The position numbers and the translations under genes are program-made. DNA of 9,218 nt from Casimicrobiaceae bacterium (GTDB taxonomy: Bacteria > Pseudomonadota > Gammaproteobacteria > Burkholderiales > Casimicrobiaceae): assembly GCA_955652025.1 (NCBI GenBank), contig CATPAO010000218.1, forward strand, positions 1-9,218. Reading direction: 5' to 3'. Below the pieces are notes generated by a model that did no database searches, was not told the DNA's origin, and saw only the letters and a list, made by a program, of their open reading frames with translations. Positions 1 to 5,107 of the stretch are shown here, piece by piece; within the stretch, counting starts at the first letter, position 1, and every line of letters starts with the position of its first letter.

Positions 1-959
1 ATGCCGTCGGCCTGGACCTCGGGACTCTCCGCAAAGTCGATGAACTTCTTCGCGACCGCGGCATTGGCCGCCTTGGCGGGGATAACGTAATACATCGGCT
101 GTCCCGGCAGGCCGGGCGACGGCAGCGACAATTTGATCTTCGGGCTCATCTTGCCGTCGGATTGCCACGTGTAGAACATGTCGACCCATACCGGCCCCAT
201 CGCGATCTCGCCGCGGTTCAGCATGTCGAGCGTGCCGGCGTTGCCCGGGGTCATCACGACGTATTGATTGAAATCCTTGAGACCGGCGAGCGACTTGTCG
301 ATCGTGGCTTTCTGCGCCGGGTCGTACGGACCCTTCTCGAGCTTGTCGCCCATGCCGGCGTTCGCCGCGACCCAGCCCATCACGAAGCCGACGCCCGACA
401 TCCCGCCCTTGACGCCGTTGTAGCCGAACTGCTTCGGATTCTTCTTCACCCAATCGTTGAGTTCGGCGAAGCTCTTCGGCGGCGCCTTGACGAGGTCCGG
501 GTTGTACGCGAACGCGATCTGGCTGTGGAACATCGGCAGCACGTAGCCGTCGACATTGGCGCCCAGCGCGTTTTTCGCCGTGTCGCGCGAGACCAGCTTG
601 CCGGCTGCGATGTCGTTGCGATAGGGCATCAGCAGTTTTTCGTTGACCATGGTCGCCGCGCCGCGCTGATGCACGACGGCGACGTCGATGTCCCAGGCGG
701 CAGAGCCCGCCTTTTGTTGCGCGGACAGTTTTTCGTAGATCTTTTGCGAGCCCGAGTCGCCCGGCCCGGTGCCGACCGCGCGCACCTTCACGCCCGGATT
801 CATTTTCTCGAACTTCGGCGCCAGATAGTTGTTCACGTAATCAACCATGTTCTGGTCGCCGGCGGTGATCACGTTGAGCGTCTGGGCGACGGCCGGCGCC
901 GTGGGCAGGACCCATGCGGCGCCGAACGCTGCGGCGGCCAATAGATAACGGATCTTCAT
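1..959 (-). CDS. ABC transporter periplasmic solute-binding protein (3' end cut by window edge)
   Basis: This is the periplasmic binding component of an ABC importer, in the extracellular solute-binding protein family 1 / SBP_bac_8 style used for polyamines, Fe(III) or phosphonates; the ligand cannot be told from sequence. The first 319 codons are visible and the frame is still open at the left edge, so the C-terminus is missing. Residues 1-26 form a Sec signal peptide (MKIRYLLAAA start, alanine-rich core, cleavage near AVA|Q). The mature part begins LNVITAGDQNMVDYVNNYL and later has typical SBP segments such as AFAYNPDLVKAPPKSFAEL and PAKAANAAVAKKFIDFAESP. The start ATG is fixed by a near-perfect Shine-Dalgarno (AGGAGGGAGA). 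The gene lies 9 bp after the ATPase stop, so the two are almost certainly co-transcribed and co-translated. Permease genes are expected beyond the left edge. Role confident, substrate unknown. Confidence 0.9.
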   Translation of the reverse strand, partial: MKIRYLLAAAAFGAAWVLPTAPAVAQTLNVITAGDQNMVDYVNNYLAPKFEKMNPGVKVRAVGTGPGDSGSQKIYEKLSAQQKAGSAAWDIDVAVVHQRGAATMVNEKLLMPYRNDIAAGKLVSRDTAKNALGANVDGYVLPMFHSQIAFAYNPDLVKAPPKSFAELNDWVKKNPKQFGYNGVKGGMSGVGFVMGWVAANAGMGDKLEKGPYDPAQKATIDKSLAGLKDFNQYVVMTPGNAGTLDMLNRGEIAMGPVWVDMFYTWQSDGKMSPKIKLSLPSPGLPGQPMYYVIPAKAANAAVAKKFIDFAESPEVQADG

Positions 960-960
960 A

Positions 961-970
961 TCTCCCTCCT
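961..970 (-). promoter_or_regulatory. Strong ribosome binding site of the solute-binding protein
   Basis: On the minus strand this reads AGGAGGGAGA, one base before the ATG at 959. The core AGGAGG sits 5 nt from the start codon and overlaps the TAG stop of the upstream ATPase gene. This decides the start of the binding protein and suggests it is translated more strongly than the ATPase, as is usual for importer binding proteins. Confidence 0.85.
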
Positions 971-2006
971 AGTGACGAGTCGATGTTGCAGCAGAAAAAA
1001 TCAGAAGTGCGGCGCGAGGAACGACGACCGCGACCGTCGCGCCCTCCGGCACCCGTTCGGCGGCGTGCGCCCAGACATCCGCGCCGCCGGTGTGGACGCG
1101 ATAACGATAACCCTGGCCCACGTACAGAGTCTGCGCGACGGTGCCGCTGAATCGAAGATCATCGCTGGCTCCGCTTTCGTCGCCATTCGCGATTCGCGCC
1201 GCGTCGCTGCGAAAATGCGCGCGCACGGGCAAGCCGCCGTCGCGGGCGGCGGTGAGCGACCCGTCGGGCCACTGCGATATTTCGATCGAATTGTCGGCGC
1301 CCATGAAGCCCGCGACGAACGCCGATGCGGGACGGTGAAAAATTTCCTCCGGCGGGCCGTATTGGACGACGCGCCCGGCGTCGATCACCGCGATCCGGTC
1401 GGCGAGCGTCAACGCCTCTTCGCGATCGTGCGTCACGTACACCGCCGTGATCCCGATGCGCCGCTGCAGCGCGCGAAGCTCGTGCCGCAATTCGATGCGC
1501 ACCTTGTAGTCGAGGTTCGACATCGGCTCGTCGAGCAGCAGAAGCTGCGGATCGACGGCGAGCGCGCGGCCGAGCGCAACGCGCTGGCGCTGGCCACCGG
1601 ACAATTGCGTGACCGGCCGCGGACCGAACCCTTCGAGCTGCAGCAACGTGAGCATCTCGGCGACGCGCGTCTCGATCGCGTCCTTCGCCCATCCGCGCAT
1701 CTTGAGGCCGTAGCCGATGTTGTCCCGGACCGACATGTGCGGCCACAGCGCGTAGGACTGGAACATCATCGCGGTGCCGCGCTTCTCGGGCGGCAGGCCC
1801 AGGATGTCGCGGCCATCGACACGAATCGCGCCCTTCTGCGGCGACACGAAGCCCGCGATCGATCGGAGCAGTGTCGTCTTGCCGCAGCCCGAGCTCCCGA
1901 GCAGCGCTACCAACTCGCCGCGCCCGACCTCCAAATTGACGTCATCGAGCACGCGCGTCGGGCCGTACGCGCACGTCAGCGACTCGATGGAAAGATAAGG
2001 GGTCAT
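969..2006 (-). CDS. ABC importer ATP-binding protein (PotA/FbpC/CysA type)
   Basis: This 345-residue cytoplasmic ATPase would drive the importer whose binding protein follows it. All nucleotide-binding motifs are present: Walker A GSSGCGKT (37-44), Q-loop Gln83 in MMFQSYALWPHMSV, signature LSGGQRQ (135-141), Walker B LLLLDEP (155-161), D-loop SNLD and H-loop His193 in VTHDREEAL. The last roughly 110 residues are the TOBE/OB regulatory part seen in the spermidine/putrescine, ferric and phosphonate importer ATPases, and the total length fits that group. The start at 2006 gives the expected N-terminus (MTPYLSIESLTCAYG), but no clear Shine-Dalgarno lies upstream. It is the first gene of the transporter unit (ATPase, then binding protein). 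It lies 62 bp after the acidic small protein on the same strand with no terminator between, so it may be read through from kbp or have its own weak promoter. Substrate not determined. Confidence 0.93.
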   Translation of the reverse strand: MTPYLSIESLTCAYGPTRVLDDVNLEVGRGELVALLGSSGCGKTTLLRSIAGFVSPQKGAIRVDGRDILGLPPEKRGTAMMFQSYALWPHMSVRDNIGYGLKMRGWAKDAIETRVAEMLTLLQLEGFGPRPVTQLSGGQRQRVALGRALAVDPQLLLLDEPMSNLDYKVRIELRHELRALQRRIGITAVYVTHDREEALTLADRIAVIDAGRVVQYGPPEEIFHRPASAFVAGFMGADNSIEISQWPDGSLTAARDGGLPVRAHFRSDAARIANGDESGASDDLRFSGTVAQTLYVGQGYRYRVHTGGADVWAHAAERVPEGATVAVVVPRAALLIFSAATSTRH

Positions 2007-2068
2007 TCGGGCGATTCGGAGGGCGCGAGCACGCTACGGCCCGAGTATGCCGCGAATGTGACCGGCGG

Positions 2069-2299
2069 TTAAGTTATTCCGGCCCGCGAGTCGATGACGC
2101 GCCGCAATAGATCGGTTGCCCACGCCGGCGCGGTCGCCTGCAGCGGTTCCTCGTCGTCCTCCTCGTCGTCCTCGTCCTCATCGTCGTCGACGTCGTCGCT
2201 TTCCCAATCGTCATCGTCCGGATCGCCGATCGGCGTCTGGGCGGCAAGGCCACCGCGGCACATGGCCGCGGCGGCGCGATCATCGACGAATCGCTTCAC
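2069..2299 (-). CDS. Highly acidic small protein overlapping the kbp stop codon
   Basis: I do not recognise this 76-residue protein as a member of any family. It begins VKRFVDDRAAAAMCRGGLAA (GTG start), continues with about 24 residues that are nearly all Asp/Glu (from DDDDWESDD to EDDEE), and ends in a normal-looking segment (WATDLLRRVIDSRAGIT). The GTG at 2299-2297 shares four bases with the kbp stop (GTGA), a classic stop-restart arrangement that argues for translational coupling. The alternative start is the ATG at 2263, giving 64 residues; neither has a good Shine-Dalgarno, which favours re-initiation from kbp. No signal peptide or membrane segment is seen. The acidic tract could bind cations or basic proteins, but that is only inference. 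It could also be low-complexity coding noise, though the overlap and a clean open frame of this length argue otherwise. Confidence 0.6.
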   Translation of the reverse strand: MKRFVDDRAAAAMCRGGLAAQTPIGDPDDDDWESDDVDDDEDEDDEEDDEEPLQATAPAWATDLLRRVIDSRAGIT

Positions 2300-2799
2300 A
2301 GAGGCGGGACGCGAAGCACCTGTCCGGGATAGATCTTGTTGGGATCGGAGAGCATCGGTTTGTTCGCCTCGAAGATCACCCCATATTTGTTCGCATCGCC
2401 ATAGTTCGTCTTGGAGATTTTCGACAGCGTGTCGCCGGAAACGACCGTGTAATACGTCGCCTCGGGAGCGCTCTGGTCGACCGACATCATGTTGTTGACC
2501 TTCGCTACGCCGGCGACGTTGCCGCAGCACAGCGCAATCTTTTCCATCGTCTCCTGATTCGGCGCGACGCCGAACACGGACACCGTGGAAGTCGCGCCGT
2601 CGAACGTTACCGTAAGACCGGTGGCGGACAAATTCTGCGACTTGATGTAATCCTGAATCGCATCGGCGGCCGCGTCGTTGGCGGCCTTGACCTTCGCCTC
2701 GTTGTTCGGATCGGCCTTGACCTCGTTCATCGCCGCCTGAGCCTGTCCGCGCCCGAAGAGTTTCTCCCCGGCGTCTTTCACAAAGTCCATGAATCCCAT
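2296..2799 (-). CDS. kbp: Kbp/YgaU-type BON-LysM protein (potassium-binding protein)
   Basis: This 167-residue protein closely resembles E. coli YgaU/Kbp, a small K+-binding protein made under osmotic stress. The N-terminus MGFMDFVKDAGEKLFG matches the characteristic start of that family and supports the ATG at 2799. A BON domain follows (about residues 38-105, including SVFGVAPNQETMEKIALC and GNVAGVAKVNNM). A C-terminal LysM domain spans residues 116-167 (YYTVVSGDTLSKIS, then IFEANKPML and KIYPGQVLRVP). There is no signal peptide, in line with the cytoplasmic location of Kbp despite the LysM fold. Compared with E. coli Kbp there is a longer alanine/asparagine-rich linker before the BON domain. 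A GGGAG Shine-Dalgarno lies 8 nt before the ATG. The acidic small gene overlaps its stop codon. Many databases name this family simply 'peptidoglycan-binding protein LysM'. Confidence 0.93.
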   Translation of the reverse strand: MGFMDFVKDAGEKLFGRGQAQAAMNEVKADPNNEAKVKAANDAAADAIQDYIKSQNLSATGLTVTFDGATSTVSVFGVAPNQETMEKIALCCGNVAGVAKVNNMMSVDQSAPEATYYTVVSGDTLSKISKTNYGDANKYGVIFEANKPMLSDPNKIYPGQVLRVPPL

Positions 2800-2824
2800 G
2801 GTTGTTGCTCCCGTTCACCGGTGG

Positions 2825-2839
2825 ATGCGCAATGCGCAT
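2825..2839. repeat. 15-bp perfect inverted repeat in the kbp/lipoprotein divergent region
   Basis: ATGCGCA-A-TGCGCAT: two 7-bp arms with a single central base. The arms are adjacent, so an RNA hairpin is impossible and a dimeric-regulator operator is more likely. It lies 26-40 bp upstream of the kbp ATG, between two divergent genes. No regulator is assigned. A chance origin is possible because TGCGCA is itself palindromic and common in GC-rich DNA. Confidence 0.4.
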
Positions 2840-2949
2840 TTGGCGCCCTGCACGGGCCGTTTGACGGCAGCGGCAGGTGAATCCAGCATACACCCGTAAT
2901 GAGAGGGCGAAAAGCGTGCGATTCGAGCGAAAAGTTAATTGACAATGAC

Positions 2950-4359
2950 GTGACAACGACTCTTCGTTGGTGTCTCTTCGCGGCACTATTCTGCCTCGCC
3001 GTTTCCGGATGCCGCGACCCGTCGATGCGGCCGGATTTGGCGCGCATGTATCGCGCGATGAGCGCATCGTCGGACACGACGCCGGTGATCGTCATTCCGG
3101 GACTGTTCGGATCGAAGTTGCGGAGCCGCGCCACCGGGCGCGAAGTTTGGCCCGGTCCGTGGCAGGACGTCCTGTTCGGCGATTACCGTCATCTCGCGCT
3201 TGAGTTCGACCCTAAAACACTGGCCGTGCTCCCGGATGACCTCGAGGCATTCGATATTGCGGAGCACGTGCTCGGCCAGGATTTCTACGCGCCGATCATC
3301 GACACGCTAACGCGCTACGCCGGCTACGCGAAGGGAACGCCCGGTGTTCCGGCGCTGCCGGGCGAGCGTCGCTATTACGTCTTCCCCTATGACTGGCGCC
3401 AGGACAACGTCGAGCACGCGCGCGCGCTCGAACATCTGATCGACGCGATCCGCCGGGACTACGGCAAGCCGGACCTGCGCGTCGACATCGTCGCGCACAG
3501 CATGGGCGGATTGATCGCCCGCTATTACCTGCGCTACGGTCCGATCGATGCGCTGGACGGCAGCGAGCAACTCGTCACACTCTACGGCACGACGCGCGTC
3601 CGCAAGCTCATTCTGCTGGGCACGCCGAATTTCGGTTCCGTCGCGTCGCTGCATGCGTATCTGTCCGGTGAACCGATCGGCGCCGCCCGCATCGCGCCGG
3701 AAATTCTCGCGACGATGCCGAGCGGCTATCAGCTGTTCCCGCACCCGCTCGTCACGTGGCTGATCGACATCGACGGCAATCCGTTGCCGGACGAGCTGTT
3801 CGATCCCGCGACGTGGCGCCGCTATCGCTGGTCGGTGTTCGATCCGGTGGCCGAAGCGCGCGTTCGTGCCCGGCACGGTGCGGATGCCGATTCGTACGTC
3901 GAATCGCTGCACCGCTATTTCGATTTCCGCCTCGAGCGCGCGCGCCGGTTTGCGTGGCAGATGTCGACGCCCGAACCTCTTACGCCGATCCGCTACGTGT
4001 TGTTCGGCGGCGACTGTGCGCTGACGCCGGCGCGGCTGTTACTCGAGAGCGACAGCGGCCAGCCGGTCGCGCGGATGTATCCGGATGCGATCCGCGCGCG
4101 CAAGGCAAGCGTCCCGTACGACGAGCTGATGCTCGAGCCAGGCGACGGCCGCGTGACCAAGCCATCGCTGCTGGCGCGCGAGACGCTCGACCCCTCCGCG
4201 CCGCAACTCGACGAAAGTTTTCTTCCGGTCGCGTACTGGTTTTTTCTTTGCGAGCGGCACGATCGGTTGACGTCGAATGTGAGCTTCCAGGACAACCTTT
4301 TGAACGTGCTGCTTTCGCGCGAGCTGCCCTGGGAGCGGGCGACGATGGTGCCGCGCTGA
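2950..4359 (+). CDS. LCAT-family alpha/beta hydrolase lipoprotein (phospholipase/acyltransferase-like)
   Basis: A 469-residue secreted hydrolase of the lecithin:cholesterol acyltransferase family, expected to cleave or transfer acyl chains of lipids or esters. From the GTG start it has a lipoprotein signal peptide (TTTLRWCLFAALFCLAVSGC) with lipobox VSGC and Cys21 as the lipidation site. Family landmarks are PVIVIPGLFGSKL near residues 45-57, the nucleophile elbow AHSMGG with Ser184, LLGTPNFGS after it, GDGRVTKPSLL with probable catalytic Asp399, and RHD with probable catalytic His437. An in-frame ATG at 2899 would add 17 residues including acidic ones, making a poor signal peptide, so GTG is preferred; neither has a clear Shine-Dalgarno. 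It is divergent from kbp and followed by a hairpin terminator, so it is probably monocistronic. Fold and triad are confident; substrate is not. Confidence 0.85.
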   Translation: MTTTLRWCLFAALFCLAVSGCRDPSMRPDLARMYRAMSASSDTTPVIVIPGLFGSKLRSRATGREVWPGPWQDVLFGDYRHLALEFDPKTLAVLPDDLEAFDIAEHVLGQDFYAPIIDTLTRYAGYAKGTPGVPALPGERRYYVFPYDWRQDNVEHARALEHLIDAIRRDYGKPDLRVDIVAHSMGGLIARYYLRYGPIDALDGSEQLVTLYGTTRVRKLILLGTPNFGSVASLHAYLSGEPIGAARIAPEILATMPSGYQLFPHPLVTWLIDIDGNPLPDELFDPATWRRYRWSVFDPVAEARVRARHGADADSYVESLHRYFDFRLERARRFAWQMSTPEPLTPIRYVLFGGDCALTPARLLLESDSGQPVARMYPDAIRARKASVPYDELMLEPGDGRVTKPSLLARETLDPSAPQLDESFLPVAYWFFLCERHDRLTSNVSFQDNLLNVLLSRELPWERATMVPR

Positions 4360-4373
4360 AGCGTGGAATCCCG

Positions 4374-4400
4374 CGGTGCCGTCGGCGGCACCGGCGTTTC
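4374..4400 (+). terminator. Probable terminator after the LCAT-like gene
   Basis: An 8-bp perfect stem CGGTGCCG / CGGCACCG (4374-4381 and 4386-4393) closes a TCGG tetraloop 15 bp after the TGA, then GGCGTTTC. The stem is strong but the T tract is only three bases, so termination may be inefficient or rely on the next hairpin. Confidence 0.55.
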
Positions 4401-4419
4401 GCCCGCCCCCGGGGCGAAA
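4397..4419. repeat. Second hairpin directly after the first terminator stem
   Basis: TTTCGCCC (4397-4404) pairs with GGGCGAAA (4412-4419), an 8-bp perfect stem with a 7-nt C-rich loop. It uses the T bases that follow the first stem. No poly-T follows in either direction; it may act as a transcript-stabilising 3' end or back up termination of the lipoprotein mRNA. Confidence 0.45.
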
Positions 4420-4804
4420 GATGTAGCTCACAATCTGTTCGAATGGACCAGGTCCAATCCGTACCGAACCGCCCGGCACACGGTACTGAGAATTATGCCG
4501 ATCGCCCAAACGGTTCCGCGGCTCTTTTGATCAATACATCTTTGAATTGTAATGCTAATTAGTCATACTTCGGTTGACAAACACCATCAGAACGCCAGGT
4601 CAATATCGATGGATCTTGCCAATGTAATATCTTGAAACTGCGATGCCGGCGACACCTGAAAACGAATGATTATCAATGTGGATTCGCGTCGACGGCCCGC
4701 ATCGTTCTCTCAGCACCGACGTGATCTGCCATCTACACTTGAGATGGGGCGTCTCAAATGCACAACATTGGCTCACACATCAACCCTTTCTAGTTCAGTA
4801 CATC
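4420..4804. other. Gene-free, AT-richer spacer with several small inverted repeats
   Basis: No convincing gene is seen. The composition is clearly more AT-rich than the flanks, and short open frames lack Shine-Dalgarno sites and normal codon use. Small symmetric elements: TGGACC-A-GGTCCA (4444-4456), TTGATCAA (4527-4534), CTAATTAG (4555-4562), a TTGACA hexamer (4574-4579) without a good -10, a Fur-like half site ATTATCA (about 4669-4675), and TTGAGA-N7-TCTCAA (4739-4757), which is centred roughly 95 bp upstream of the expected transcription start of the riboswitch RNA. These are candidate regulator sites for the protease promoter; none is assigned to a named regulator. Confidence 0.4.
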
Positions 4805-4835
4805 TTGTGCTTGCTGGCCTTCGGCGCGCTATAAT
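4805..4835 (+). promoter_or_regulatory. Sigma-70-type promoter of the riboswitch-protease transcript
   Basis: A perfect -10 hexamer TATAAT lies at 4830-4835. The -35 is weak: TTGTGC at 4805-4810 (19-bp spacer) or GTGCTT at 4807-4812 (17-bp spacer). Transcription should begin near 4842, about 15 nt before the conserved part of the riboswitch, which is the geometry expected for a leader riboswitch. The weak -35 leaves room for an activator acting at the upstream inverted repeats. Confidence 0.7.
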
Positions 4836-4854
4836 GCGTTTGTCATAAAAAGCG

Positions 4855-4945
4855 GTCTGATACAGGGCAAACCCGGCGAAAGCCGGGGACGCAAAGTCAC
4901 CGGTCTAAGGGACCCCAGTCCTACGACAGCGGGATTGCCGGACTG
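4855..4945 (+). promoter_or_regulatory. Cyclic di-GMP-I riboswitch (GEMM-I aptamer)
   Basis: This leader RNA matches the GEMM-I consensus block by block. ACAGGGCAAAC at 4862-4872 is followed by a perfect 6-bp hairpin with a GAAA tetraloop (CCCGGC-GAAA-GCCGGG, 4872-4887). GGGACGCAAAG (about 4886-4896) comes next. A second stem-loop includes GTCTAAGG / CCTACGAC (4903-4927), where CTAAG opposite CCTAC has the look of a tetraloop receptor, closed by GGAC-CCCA-GTCC. The final block is AGCGGGATTGCCG (4928-4940). GGCAA (4866-4870) can pair with TTGCC (4935-4939) to close the junction. This class senses the second messenger cyclic di-GMP and controls the downstream gene in cis. Here that gene is the secreted S8 protease on the same strand. 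Whether it is an ON or OFF switch cannot be read safely. Confidence 0.93.
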
Positions 4946-5107
4946 TAGCGGACGGTGCGGTCAAGTTGGGCCGCGCCTTCCGACGACAAGTTCGCGGGTA
5001 GCGTCCGGCGCCGGACGGCAACGCGGCGTCGACGTAAGGCTAAGACGCGCGTCCGTGTCGCTTCGACAGACCTGTGACGTTCATTAGTAGGTCTTTGGAG
5101 CGATTTC
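4946..5107 (+). promoter_or_regulatory. Leader / putative expression platform and RBS of the protease
   Basis: About 160 nt separate the aptamer from the start codon. Visible structure: a 16-nt perfect palindrome (5002-5017, CGTCCG-GCGC-CGGACG) that can fold on itself; an inverted repeat AGACCT (5068-5073) / AGGTCT (5089-5094) ending two bases before the Shine-Dalgarno GGAG (5097-5100), which is 7 nt from the ATG at 5108. GTCCGGC (5003-5009) can alternatively pair with GCCGGAC in the aptamer 3' strand (4937-4943). No stem followed by a T run is present, so control of translation or RNA stability is more likely than intrinsic termination. No gene is seen in this stretch. Confidence 0.6.

Noticed and set aside
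162..944. Long open frame on the plus strand opposite the solute-binding protein
   Set aside because: It is Arg/His/Val-rich with no family character and lies antisense to a gene with signal peptide, RBS and clear SBP sequence.
972..2072. 366-codon open frame on the plus strand opposite the ABC ATPase
   Set aside because: It is a shadow of the high-GC codon pattern of the ATPase, which has every ABC motif on the other strand.
2094..2498. Plus-strand frame encoding a long serine run
   Set aside because: The Ser run is simply the reverse-strand reading of the Asp/Glu codons in the acidic small gene.
2300..3067. Possible long minus-strand gene joining the acidic tail upstream through kbp
   Set aside because: The upstream part is out of frame with kbp, has no recognisable protein character, and the kbp reading is unmistakable; only the part after the GTG at 2299 is kept.
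4666..4848. 60-codon plus-strand open frame in the spacer
   Set aside because: It has no Shine-Dalgarno, no family resemblance, and runs across the TATAAT promoter of the riboswitch transcript.
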